DNA from: Knufia peltigerae
Lineage: Eukaryota; Ascomycota; Eurotiomycetes; Chaetothyriales; Trichomeriaceae
Assembly (NCBI GenBank): GCA_030247855.1
Contig: JAPDRN010000003.1
Location: 186,001-250,000, forward strand
Direction: 5' to 3'
DNA: 64,000 bases
The notes under the pieces are model-generated. The model was not told the DNA's origin. It saw only the letters and a program-made list of their open reading frames with translations, and searched no databases. A program made the position numbers and the translations under genes. Of the stretch, positions 19,600-30,460 are shown one piece after another (the first letter of the stretch is position 1; each line of letters starts with the position of its first letter).

Positions 19600-22020
19600 A
19601 TGAGCCAGGAGCCTTCATTGGGGTCACAATTGAGAAAGCGAACGCGCAGGGCATGTGATAAGTGCAGCAGTTCGCGAGCAAGATGCGACGGCCAATGCCC
19701 CTGGTAACCGCTTCCCTGCCACCGGAGTGCCTCGCACTGTATGCTGATGGTCACGTAGTCGCCGGTGTCAAGAGTATGGACACGCATGCCACTACAATCG
19801 AGATTTGAGAAAGCGAGGTCGAAAACCTGGTGTTCGCCTGCCATCTACAGGCGACCAGGTTGACGATTCATATGCACCCAATGGAGAAGGTCTTTCCACT
19901 CACTCTGCTGCTGAGACCCCATCATTCCCAGGACGTCCAGATGAGCTAGGCGAGGTAGTTGATCACGAAGATGCTATTGTGCAACTTGACTCGCTTCGTT
20001 CAACGGACTACCCCGAACCACGTGGAAAGGACCAGGGTAGTTTGATCGCCCATGCTTCAGAATACCATGCTGTATCTCCTGACGCGCCATCTCGCGCTGT
20101 GGGACTTCTTGGTCAGCATATACACAGCCCTACACTTCCTCTTGCCGCTCGGCTTTTTGACTCTGGGCCTGGTGAAGACCATTTCAGCCAAACCCCACAA
20201 ACACGTGTATCTGAAGGGCGACCAAGCACTTCTCACCACTCGGGGATTGAAGCGCGAGCTAATCGACCATACAGATGTCTAGAGCCGCTTCTTCCACTTC
20301 TCGAAGGCATAGTCAATGCCGATGAAGCTTGTGAATTGCTGGAATTCTACTTTGCTCAACCAGGAAGCTCTTTGTTCAAGTCGGCTTCGCCATACATATT
20401 GACCCATGTGCTCCGCAAAAAATCCTTGCTCCATCCAACAAAGCCGCGCCAGACTACGCCAGCACTCACATGTACAATGCTCTGGGTCAGCGCTCAAACA
20501 GCAGACATCCCACACCTTCTTCTCCCAGGTCAGCGAAATACCGTGTGTGAGGCGCTTAGAAAGCTGTGTATGCAGCTTGTGCAGACGAGAGATCGCGACT
20601 GCTGGGACCGTCACCCGGGAGGAAAGTTGGTGGAGAGATTTCCCTCTGTCCTGAAACCCACATATGCAAATGACAGAAACTCGACAATTATCGAGAATGG
20701 CCCTCCCGAAAATACAATTGATGACGTGCTCACTTTCATTTTGATTTGCATTGTCGTCTCTGGGAGTGATTTCAAGACAGATTGCCAGGTCTGGTGGAAT
20801 AAGGCCGTGAGATTAATGTATATTATGGGATTAAATCGACAAGACATGAAATGCAGCAATTCCGATGCAAGCTGTCTCACATCTTCGTGCAAAGGCGGAC
20901 AGTCCGACACTTCGAATGTTTCGTTGGAGTTGCTTGAATCGCAAGAAGAAAGTCGTCGAGTCTTTTGGCTACTATTCTGCCTCGATCGGCACCTGGCACT
21001 GTCGTACAACTCGACGATGTGCATAGGGGACGACGAGTGTCAGGTTTACACACCTTTATCAGAGGACGTGTGGAATACCTTGGAATGTGCACCCATGGAA
21101 CTCTTGACAGCACGCACTTACGGGCCGCCAACAGCGATCACCGGCACTGGCCTCTTCGACTGGTTCTTGCCACTGATGACGATTCTGGGTGACGTGATCC
21201 AAGTCCACCACCGTAAGCTACACCCAAGATTTGGAACCCTTGATGATGGAGATGCGGTGTCTCTCATCGAAGCATCTCTGGACAACTGCGCGCGAAGCAT
21301 CGGTGAGATTGAAAGCCGATTCGAGACTGGTGGTCTCGACGGAACTATTCCCGCCAGCGAGTTCCTCTCCCCAAGTTCGGGATACCAGGATACGCCCTAC
21401 AGCCAGCCTTTTGATGCAACGGTATCGTACAGGCCACGAGGTCGGGCGCAGGCGCAGCTTGTGACCGTATATGGCACTTTCATTTTACATGTCCTCCACG
21501 TCCTTCTCCACGGCAAATGGGATGCCGTGTCCATGCTCGAGAATGATGATGGCTGGATCACGTCCGTTCAATTCATGAAATGTGCATCTCATGCCATATC
21601 TGCATCAGAGGCTGTTTCGCAGATCTTGCGTTGCGACCCAGAGCTGACATTCATGCCTTATTTGTTCGGCATCTACCTGCTACACGGAAGTTTTATTCTT
21701 TTGCTCTTCGCAGATCGCATGCCGCAGCTAGGGCCCAATAAGTCCGTCGAAACAGCTTGTGAGACAATTATTCGTGCACATGAAGTATGCGTGGTTACGC
21801 TGAGCACTGAGTTCCAGGTGAATAAAAGGACCACCCCCCTCCCCTTGAGCCTTCAACGACTAACAATTCGTGCTTCTAGAAACGCTTTCGCAAAGTCCTT
21901 CGATCAACGCTATATAGCGTAAGGAGTGCGGGAGCCACAAATGCGGAAGAGAGCAAAGCTCGTCGCAGGGCACTTTCTTTGTACCGCTGGAGTAAGGGCG
22001 CAAGGGGCTTAGCCTTGTAG
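19600..22020 (+). CDS. XlnR/AraR/Xyr1-family Zn2Cys6 transcription activator
   Basis: Three exons, 19600-19703, 19759-21817 and 21880-22020, give 767 residues. Intron 1 splits the Zn cluster: joining TG|T restores Cys35 and the perfect spacing C19-x2-C22-x6-C29-x5-C35-x2-C38-x6-C45, followed by DLRKRGRKPG. The regulatory core matches the XlnR group: EACELLEFYFAQPGSSLF, VLRKKSLLHPTKPR, TMLWVSAQTADI, RRVFWLLFCLDRHLALS and FGIYLLHGSFILLLFADR. Intron 2 (21818-21879) must be removed to give the family's C-terminal box RRRALSLYRWSKGARGLAL before TAG; reading through it ends falsely at 21922. Shorter than classical XlnR (about 870-940), so it may be a local paralogue. Family knowledge: nuclear activators of xylanolytic, arabinolytic and cellulolytic genes that respond to pentose inducers. 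Confidence 0.88.
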
Positions 22021-22669
22021 GCTGTCAAATACGGGATAGACGTGTATCGTCAAATTGAACACATCCCCGGATGGAGGTGTTTTCTTTAATTTCTCCTTAG
22101 AATACCCGAAGTCGCTGATCTATGGCTGTCATTCGCATAAAAGCCGAAGGGAAATTTCCCGCTCCTCGGCAGGGCCTTTATTACTACTGGCAACCCGTGC
22201 ACGGCAAAATCGGCCCAGGGCATTTAACCAGTGTCTTGGGATTCTGAAGATTATTGATCCTTGCCGGCAGATGGACACTTTTCCAGTTGGCCACCCTGCT
22301 CTTTCAATTTATCCGTATGTCAGCTAGAACGAAGGAAAGCCCCAAAACTTGCCTGTGGACAACATCTTCCCCCGCCTCTCGAATTCTGGGGCTCCGCACG
22401 GGGCTTCACACGAGGGAGTAAATCTACCGTCGGCTTTATCGAATCTGTTTCCAGACTTTGAACACGCCACAGGTATCTCTCGCAACAGGAGATGCAATGT
22501 CTTCGCTTCACGTGGCACGGGGACCCCTAGGCCAATTCCCGGTGGAGATCTTTATCTTAAAGTGTCCACGCTGCTCACTTCCTTCGGATACTGACTCTCC
22601 TCGATCAACCCATTGTCGCTACTAACCAAACTTTACTTCTGATTAACGGCTCTACCCTTGACCACCACT
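22021..22669. promoter_or_regulatory. Promoter of MAL-type transporter gene
   Basis: About 650 bp, no gene seen. No GGCTAR hexamer was noticed here, unlike the other promoters of the block. Confidence 0.35.
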
Positions 22670-24748
22670 ATGGAGAGTGAGAAGATTGTTCCTACCGGGC
22701 GAGAGCTCAGGAATCTGGAACTGGACAATGCGGATACAATCACCCTCATCCAACGAGCGCAGGAAAGCGATGCTGCCGACCGTAAGTTGACGCTCGCCCA
22801 GGCTGTGAAGAAATACAAAAAGGCCGTGTTCTGGAGTTGTCTCCTGTCCACCGCGTTGGTCATGGAAGGCTATGATGTTGTCATTGTTCGTATACATTCC
22901 ACGATACAAACCTTTTGCTAGTAGAGACAAAAAAACAGCTGACACCATTTCTACGCACAGATCAACTCCTTTTTCGGTCAGTCGCAGTTCCAGCAGAGAT
23001 TCGGCACAGTCAATCCTGCGACTGGTAAAAAAACAATCACTGCGGCATGGCAGTCTGGCCTTGCAAATTCCGCCTTGGTCGGCGAATTGGCCGGTCTCGT
23101 GGTCAACACTTTTGCCCAGGACCGGTTTGGTTGTCGGCCGACCTATCTGTTTTTCATGGCATGGCTGTGTTGTGCCATTTTCATATCTGTGTTCGCACCA
23201 TCCTTGTCAGTTTTGGCTTTTGGCGAGGCAATGTGCGGGATCTCATGGGGTGTCTTTCAGGTAAGCAGGTGTCTATTTTAGACGGAAAGAAAGAAATTTG
23301 GGAACTTTCTCTTTGACACAAAATCAGACCTTGACCACTGCTTATGCATGTGAGATCGTTCCGACGGTGCTACGGTCTTATGTGACTGCCTACGTCTGTC
23401 TGTCATGGGGCTGCGGCATCCTCCTTTCATCTGGAGTTCTCCGGGCGGTGACTGGCCTCGAGGGAAACATTGGCTGGCGGTTGCCGTTTTGTCTCCAGTG
23501 GATTTGGCCTCTTCCACTATTTATCGGCGCCTTCTTCGCACCGGAATCTCCCTGGAACGCGGTGAGACGTGGCAAGTATGACCTTGCAAGAAAATCCCTT
23601 GTGCGGCTTCGCTCCGACAGTCCCGCGAAAGAACAGGAGGTGGACGCTACCCTGGCATACATCAGGCACACAACAGAGCTTGAGAAGGCAGACACCGAGA
23701 AGGCGAGCTTCTTTGAATGCTTCAAGGGTACTAACCTGCGTCGAACTGAAATTGTGAGCTCAAGCCCCCCACCGTTTTGTCCTGCTGAATAGTAGCGGCT
23801 GACAAGTTGAATCTCTTAGAACTGCGTGACTTGGATGTCACAAATCTGGGATGGAAACCCACTAACCAGCTATGCCGTTGTCTTTCTCGAAGCTGCAGGG
23901 TTTAATGAAATTCAAACCTTCGATATCAACATCTCGATCAGCGCGTGTTTTGTGATTGGTGTCCTCATTTGCTACGGCATTTTCCCTTTCTTTGGTAGGA
24001 AGACAATCTATCTCTCGGGTCTATCTGCGATGTTTTGTATTTTGGTTACGGTACGTTCCTCACGTCTTGTTATATACTGTTTGAAAATCCAGCAACGATC
24101 TTCAAATTTCGGACTAGAGACTGATGCCATTGGATTCTCACCAGATCGGCGGACTTGGATTCAACCACACCCACAGTTCCAAACTCGCGATAGGTATTTT
24201 GTTGGTGATATGTACTCTGGTCAACACCATTTGTATGGGACCGACGTGTTATCCCATCGTGGCAGAAACCCCCTCGGGACGTTTGAGATACAAAACCATC
24301 GCAATTGGAAGATTCGCCTACAACGTGGCAAGCGTGATCCAGAATACGATTACACCACGCATGCTATCTTCAACGTGTAAGTACCGCAATTAGGCTTCGT
24401 GTTTGTGGCTGTCTGCTGACAACTGGTGTACAGCCTGGAACTGGGGTGCCAAATCCGGTCTCTTCTATGCTGGAACCAACATGTGTTGTATCATCTGGTG
24501 TTATTTCCGTCTTCCAGAGACCAAGGACCGTTCATTTGGCGAGATTGATTTGCTCTTCGAAAACAAGGTATCTGCAAGGAAGTTCAAATCTACAAAGGTC
24601 GATCGTAAGTCGAATGCTGTTTTTCTGGGGCTTAGAACAGCTACTGACCGTTGGTTTGTCACTAGAATTCGCTCATGGTGCCATTTACGAGGCCAAGGCA
24701 GAAGAAGCTGGGAAGGAAACATCTATGCATGTGGATCAGGTCAACTAA
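22670..24748 (+). CDS. MFS sugar transporter, maltose/alpha-glucoside permease-like
   Basis: Seven exons: 22670-22885, 22961-23260, 23328-23753, 23820-24050, 24145-24376, 24434-24604 and 24666-24748. Together they give 552 residues. Intron 1 uses the rarer donor GTTCGT. Sugar-porter marks are the first helix after FWSCLLSTALVMEGYDVV, the loop FGQSQFQQRFG, DRFGCRPTYLFF, PESPWNAVRRGKYDLARKSL after helix 6, NTITPRMLSSTSWNWGAKSG, and PETKDRSFGEIDLLFE near the end. These are closest in style to fungal maltose/alpha-glucoside:H+ symporters of the plasma membrane. It lies directly downstream of the XlnR-type regulator and GH36 gene, so an alpha-galactoside or hemicellulose oligosaccharide is a plausible cargo. 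Cargo is inference. Confidence 0.87.
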
Positions 24749-25300
24749 CACACCAATGGTTCAAGCTATGGATAATGTAACTGGTACTGTGATGAGAGCA
24801 AACCACCTTAATCGACTCTAGTCTAGTGACCTCTCAAGCCTGATATCATAGCATTAGCACAGGGATCAAAAACAATCTCCGGGATGGTATAAGTCTATCC
24901 TCAGGTGTTCAAGAGTTCCCTCGTGTTCTCGCTTGTTACGTTACAGTAAGGGATGACGGCAATAGTCTTACCGTTGACGATAAGGACGTAAGGATTCTAA
25001 AGTACGTACGTTACTCGGTTCTGTATACCTCAGTGCTTGACCGGTGAAAGCGTGGTGGAGGACGATCGGGTGGCCTGAATCCGTGGTGGTAGTACAGGGC
25101 CTGTTTTAGGGTCTTCCTACCTGATGCCTGTTCCAAGTTTATAAAGAACTCGATGGATCAAACGCCGTCTTCACATTTCTTCATGCTTTGTGCATGTCTT
25201 CAACGACCTCTGGACGGGACAGACGCCTACACAAGCCAAGAGTCCACCTCCTTGACGTTACCTTGTTTCACTTGTAGCGTACAGCAAACGATTCGGCAGC
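24749..25300. promoter_or_regulatory. Intergenic; promoter of small gene at 25301
   Basis: About 550 bp, no gene. TATAAAG at 25140-25146 lies 155 bp before the ATG at 25301. A short palindrome AGTACGTACGT sits near 25000. Confidence 0.35.
25140..25146 (+). promoter_or_regulatory. TATA box
   Basis: TATAAAG about 155 bp before the ATG at 25301. Confidence 0.35.
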
Positions 25301-25982
25301 ATGGCGACGACAACCACGAGGGAAGAAACGCATACCATCCCAAATTTGTCATCACGCATCGACACCACTCTCCCCGTCACGACCGAAGAGAGCGTTTCCC
25401 GTTTGATGACCGCCACCCCTTGTGAGTACGCCGCGAACCTACCGGTGGCGGTGTACATACACACTCGTGGGCTGTCCGAAAAATCTCTGGGGGAAACTTT
25501 TGGATGCCCTCAATTCTGGTGTATCCAACGAACGCGAATTTCTGAAACTTGTGCCGGGGCAACGGATCTTCATCGGGTCTGACGGTGGTGATGGTGACCA
25601 CCACGACGATGACCTACTAAATTTCATCGACGAACCCTTGATGAAATCTTACACCACCCACGTCGCCAAATTCGCCGTCCCAAAGACACCATTCTGGCCC
25701 AGGCACTACGTCGTCGTGGACGAGGCCGACTGGAGATCAAAGGGCGTCATCGTGGTGGCCCTGTTTGAGGTTCTGGGATACGACGAGGAAGCACCAGACG
25801 CAGACCCCATGGAGGTACACTTTTCCAAGAGAAAAAATTGGTCCGTCGACGCCGTCAGGTTCAAAAGCCCAAAGGAAGCCGGTATCCTTCTTGCCGGTCT
25901 GAGTGTGGCGAACATTGAATGGGAGGAAATGAAACGTGAATTGAGAGCAGACGAACTAAATTGTGACGTTCAAGATCTTTGA
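25301..25982 (+). pseudogene. Small uncharacterised protein (DUF6924-like), broken by one-base frameshift
   Basis: The ATG frame from 25301 (MATTTTREETHTIPN...) runs through ANLPVAVYIHTRGLSEKS. The conserved-looking remainder, from about 25487 to the stop at 25980, lies one base out of frame (WGKLLDALNSG ... VVVDEADW ... LAGLSVANIEWEEM). No splice acceptor exists that would join them, since there is no AG between 25422 and the join. Dropping one base in the A5 run 25479-25483 or the G5 run 25489-25493 restores one frame of about 226 codons. The C-terminal half resembles the DUF6924-type domain with its ANxxWEE-like ending; the family name is tentative. Either a real lesion or a consensus error. 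Confidence 0.6.
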
Positions 25983-26412
25983 TCTACTTGTACTCCGTGG
26001 CTAAAAATCAAATCTTAATCATATCAACCTCTAAAAGTGAGAGTACTCAGACTCTTTGTTTGCCTGTCTAAAATTAAATCCATACATCAAGACCATCTGT
26101 ATATGAATCATCAAAGTCCCAGAGTCAATGGACTTAAGAGAAAAAAGTCTTGTTTGTGCATGAGATAAGAAATGACCCCCTATCAAAAGCACCGGCTCTG
26201 TTCTTCTTTTCTTTTGGCTATCTACTGATATGATCTCTCCTCTTGCTCCAAGACCACACAAACCAAAGCAAGGGGAAAGAGCATGTTGCTGTAATGTTAA
26301 CCATGCACGCCGTACCATGCCGATGCCATCAACTACTTAATATCTAGTAAGCCAGATGGGCTTGGCTCAAAAGCAAACCACCCGTCTACAAAACATCTCA
26401 TCTAATCAATTC
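25983..26412. other. Convergent 3' region
   Basis: About 430 bp between the broken gene and the Ssz1 gene end. AT-rich, no gene seen. Confidence 0.35.
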
Positions 26413-28140
26413 TCATGCTTTGCCATTAGAAGTCACTTGGGGAGCCTTGACTTCGCCTCTAACACCACCCTTGCCACCGACAGGTCGAGCAGTGATTGAC
26501 ACGGCTAGTTCACCATCAACGTCAACCATAACTTCAACTTTGGATCCTTTCTTCAGACCCTTGAATACGAACTCGGCCAGTGCCTTCTTGGGCTTCCAGA
26601 CCTTCTCGCGGATCTCCTCAGGCTCATCATCCTCGTCCATATCAGAATCGTCATCGTCATCCTCGACATCCTTGGCACCGTTCGTCTCTGGTTTCGGTGG
26701 AGCTTCCGCCTGAGTGACTTTAATTTCTCGTTCTCCTTCAGAAATGCGGAGGAGCACATCACCCTCTAGACCCTCAATTACTTTCGTCCGTCTTGCAGGG
26801 ACCGCTGTGTCTGGAGGGATGATGACCGAAAGCGAACTAGTCGGCTGTCCGGTAACTTGGTACCCGATAGCTGCCGTCAGGTGTGGTGTGACTGTCACCA
26901 TTTCGTGGGTTGACTGATCGATATCTTCCTTGTGAAATTCTTGGATCAAAGACGCTTGTAGCGCGGCGCCTCTTGCCGAAAGTTCGGATGGGTTCAGCGC
27001 TGTTGCCGATGTTGCAGGGGCCAGAACCTGGGTGGTTTCAGGGAAGAAAGCTTCGATGTTCTTTGCGATCTTAGGGGTGTGGGATGTGCCTCCAGACAGC
27101 ACGACCTCGTCAATGTCGAGCACGTCCAGGTCGGCTTTCTTGATGGCTTCCTCGATTAGTCGTGTAAAGCGACTGAATGTTTTCAACGCTAGAATCTCAT
27201 AACGGCTTCGGTTCACAGTCGACCGGAAGTCGATGCCATCCGCGAGACTCTCGACGCTGAAAGTGGCGCTGGCGCTCTGACTCAGAGTCTTTTTCACGGC
27301 CTCGGACTCGAGCTTCATCTTGGCCAAACTTCTCTCGTTCTTACGGGGGTCTGACTTGTGTTTCTTTTCGAACTCCTTGGCAAAGTGGTCAACGAGGACC
27401 TGGTCGAGCTGCGAGCCACCCAATTCATAGTCGTGGGCAGTAGCCAAAATACTGTACATTCCACCTCTTGAAGCGATGACGGCGACATCGGATCGGTTGC
27501 CGCCGAAATCCGCAACGACAACAGTCTTGTCGGAGGCAGCATCAAAGGATCGGGAGTCGTAGGCTAGTAGGGCGGCGACTGGCTCGGGGATGAACTGAAG
27601 GATTTCAACATTAATGGCCGCGGCCGCTTTTGTCAATGCGGCCTTTTGTTCCTCGCTTGTGTCTGAGGGGACGGCTACGACAGCAGCATTGACAGTCTTT
27701 CCGGTGAAATCAGACGCAGAATTCTGTAGTCGCCGTAAATGCCTCGTCGAGACCTCAGCTACAGATAGAGTGCTTTGTTCACCATCTTCCTTCTCTTGCA
27801 CGGAGAATGAGATTTGACCGTTCGATTCGATAGGGTGGGCTGAGGCATGGCAGGGTGTAGGGTCTATGGCCTTGTAATCCTTTCCGACAAAGTCTCTATA
27901 GTAGGCGATTGTGTTTTTGCTGTTTCGAACCAACTGCGATTTGGCCTGGGTACCGTGGAATTCTTCTCCACCAACGTAAGAGAGGATCGAGGGTATTTGT
28001 CGATCTCCTTCTTCATTGGCAATCACTTCGACTTTGCCTTCACCAGAGATGTGTGCTATTGAACTGTAGGAATTTCCGAAGGAGATACCAATAGCGTAAT
28101 GCTCGGGGCTTGCGCCCGTGCCGTTGGTGTTATCGCTCAT
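26413..28140 (-). CDS. SSZ1: Hsp70-like Ssz1, ribosome-associated complex subunit
   Basis: Intronless, 575 residues. Ssz1 pairs with zuotin (an Hsp40) on the ribosome and helps fold nascent chains together with Ssb. Visible Hsp70 elements: AIGISFGNSYSSIA (phosphate 1), IPSILSYVG, the VVVADFGGNRSDVAV phosphate 2 segment and VVLSGGTSHTPKI (adenosine loop). The C-terminal half is much shorter than in normal Hsp70 and has an acidic linker (DDDDDSDMDEDDEPEE), as in Ssz1. The phosphate 2 loop reads DFGGNRSDV where canonical Hsp70 has DLGGGT, typical of an atypical ATPase. ATG at 28140 (MSDNTNG) is chosen because the upstream open frame shows no homology. Confidence 0.92.
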   Translation of the reverse strand: MSDNTNGTGASPEHYAIGISFGNSYSSIAHISGEGKVEVIANEEGDRQIPSILSYVGGEEFHGTQAKSQLVRNSKNTIAYYRDFVGKDYKAIDPTPCHASAHPIESNGQISFSVQEKEDGEQSTLSVAEVSTRHLRRLQNSASDFTGKTVNAAVVAVPSDTSEEQKAALTKAAAAINVEILQFIPEPVAALLAYDSRSFDAASDKTVVVADFGGNRSDVAVIASRGGMYSILATAHDYELGGSQLDQVLVDHFAKEFEKKHKSDPRKNERSLAKMKLESEAVKKTLSQSASATFSVESLADGIDFRSTVNRSRYEILALKTFSRFTRLIEEAIKKADLDVLDIDEVVLSGGTSHTPKIAKNIEAFFPETTQVLAPATSATALNPSELSARGAALQASLIQEFHKEDIDQSTHEMVTVTPHLTAAIGYQVTGQPTSSLSVIIPPDTAVPARRTKVIEGLEGDVLLRISEGEREIKVTQAEAPPKPETNGAKDVEDDDDDSDMDEDDEPEEIREKVWKPKKALAEFVFKGLKKGSKVEVMVDVDGELAVSITARPVGGKGGVRGEVKAPQVTSNGKA

Positions 28141-28459
28141 GGTCAGCGGGAGCGGCCTGAAATGCGATATTGTCAGGGAAGGAGATAAACACAGCGGGTG
28201 AGTTCGTCTTTTGGAGGGACTCCCAGAAACGATTGGAATGTGCAACGCTCTTCTTTCCAAATAAGTCAGAAAATCCGTCGAGGGAACTTTTTCATGTTTC
28301 TGCCACGAGAAATTTTTATTTGGGGAAAGTCGGCCGAGCTCAGCCTCGTCGGCGCCGAGCCGCAAATGTGGGTATTGAATTGCATTGTTATTTTTTTGGC
28401 TCTATGATATTGATCGACCCTCCTGTCTTGTCTGAGATCCTTACGTCTGCCGACAATGA
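28141..28459. promoter_or_regulatory. Ssz1 promoter / MFS gene 3' flank
   Basis: About 320 bp, no gene seen. Confidence 0.35.
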
Positions 28460-30078
28460 CTATGCTGACTCATTGCGTCTGGTGTTATCCTGATGTTCTT
28501 CATTTGTCCTATCAATCACCTTGTCTTCACGGCTCTTTCTCTCCGCAAACAGTGCGAGCAACCCTAGATCGTAAGTAGCCTTGAGAGATCCAGCAGCGAC
28601 AAACGCCACCCAGAAGTGGTTCTTGGTGCCGAGAACGCCAGTGATGACAGGACCCAAGCTTTGAGCACAAGTCTTGACAACGTTGATCGTGCCCATAACA
28701 GCCGTCCGCTCATGGGGCAGTACTATGGCCGCGAGAAAAGCCGAACGAGGAGCCACATCCATGACTTGCGTGCAAGAGCGACCTATGAGGAACACAAGTG
28801 CACCAGAGAGTGTGGGAGGGATTGGTATGAGGGCCAAACATATGGCCGAGGGAAGATGCGTGAATACCATCGTCTATACACAGAATCAGTACCGCCCTGA
28901 AGCGCAAATTATATGAACCCGTCCGTACCTTGACATTTCCAATTCGCTTCGATATTGATGATGCGACTAGCATCGACAGAGCCGAGATCACTCCTGTCAC
29001 CGAGAAAATTGAGCCCAGCTGGCCTTCCGACAGATTAAATCTGCGCTTGAAGTAGAAGGTGACCCAAGAGCTAAAGTTGATCAGTTGGAGCGGAACTCTA
29101 GTGGTGCGAGAACAACTTACACAGGTGCCAGGCCTGAGGCAAAATTATCAAAAGCAAAGAGAATGCCCAACTGTACCAGCACGACCTTACTTTCTTTGCT
29201 GATGTTCGGTAGAAGACTCCAGCGTCGTTGCTTCTTGTTGTCTTCTCGCGTCCCGTTTTCGCCGAGCAAGGGGGAGGTCTCGCTGGGGTTGGCAGCTTTT
29301 GGATGAGCATTCACTTCGCATTCCTTGCTCAACAGGAGCGCTAGACAAAGCTTGACTAGTCCGATGATCGTATACATAAAGTATATGACCCTATATGCTT
29401 GAATCGAACTGAAGTGCTTCTCGTCTCGCAAGAGAGTGATGATCCATCCGCAGCTGATGAACCCCAAAGCTGTACCAGCTGTTCCTATGAGAGAATACCA
29501 AGCATAGATGTCGCTCCGGTCCGCGCTGGCCGTGAGGTGAGCAAGCGTTGACTCTTCGATCGCCCGAAATGGTCCGATTTCATTCCCACTGCATGACCGA
29601 TTAATAAAGTCGTGTGGCCCCAGAGGAGGGGCTGTCTCGATCACAGATAGACATACCTAGGACTGATAACACCAACAATGGCACCGGCAAGCAGTACCCA
29701 ATAGTTCCCACTGAGACCAAAGACGACACCCGCTACACTCATCAATGCAGCTCCGAGCACAAGAATCCAACGACGACCGAGTTGATCGGCCACGAGGGTC
29801 AACAGGAAGCTGATAAAGACATCGCCGATCAAGGTCAACGTCATGAACAATCCTATCCTGGCATCTGCGATTCCCAGATCCGAGAGATACGAGGCCAGAA
29901 TCAATGTCGAGCCACCATAGGCAAAGAGTCGAACAAAACGTTGTAGGATGAGGATCTTTGTGTCTGTAGAGGCACGGAACAAGGTAATGAGACCGAGTTC
30001 ATTGAGTATTACTTGCAACGGGTGCAGAACCCTCGAAGCAGTACCGCTATCACTGTTTTGTTCTTGTTCGTTCGTCAT
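28460..30078 (-). CDS. MFS transporter, drug/metabolite type
   Basis: Four exons: 29657-30078, 29121-29588, 28929-29070 and 28460-28873. They give 481 residues. Introns 29589-29656, 29071-29120 and 28874-28928 have good GT..AG ends. Junctions give GVISPSGNEIGPFRA, LAPVSWVTFYFKRRFNLSEG and GNVKTMVFTH. The MFS signature is LVADQLGRRW between helices 2 and 3, with about twelve hydrophobic segments and a long central loop (HPKAANPSETSPLLGENG). Efflux-type MFS_1 permease; substrate unknown. It neighbours the Ssz1 gene on the same strand and a Zn2Cys6 factor upstream, but no functional link is visible. Confidence 0.82.
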
Positions 30079-30460
30079 GATGATATTTTATTTCTTCGAT
30101 CTTGCTTCGTCGTCGGTTTGTGAGCAGCAGATCTAGACGGGAGTATTTGTAGGCACCAGGAAACAGTTCAATTCTTTGCTCAGTCAGCGATTGAGATCTC
30201 GCCCTTTCTAGCCTTTTTGGGAAATCGAGGGCGAGCAAAAATCACCTCAAACAAGTGCCCCGCCGTAACCTGTGATGCAAAGATAAACGAACAGTCCCGC
30301 CCTCTGCTCGACAATGACTGAGGTTGGGCGGATTTAATACTCTCAATGACATGATAGCATGAGTCCACGCAGATGTAGACTTATGCATATCGAGGTAAAA
30401 GCAGGCAAAGTTACAATCAGAGACCCTTTACAGGCCTTGGCTCGTTGAGGAGCTAACAAG
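30079..30460. promoter_or_regulatory. Upstream region of MFS transporter gene
   Basis: About 380 bp, no gene seen. Confidence 0.35.

Noticed and set aside
21818..21922. C-terminal end of the regulator read straight through to 21922
   Set aside because: Contains a good intron (GTGAAT...CTAACA...TCTAG); splicing gives the conserved XlnR-type ending instead.
22009..22014. TTAGCC (GGCTAA on minus strand) ahead of the MAL-type transporter
   Set aside because: It lies inside the last coding exon of the XlnR-type gene once intron 2 is removed.
25422..25480. GTGAGT at 25422 as an intron donor that would explain the frame change
   Set aside because: There is no acceptor AG before the conserved segment resumes, so a frameshift is the better explanation.
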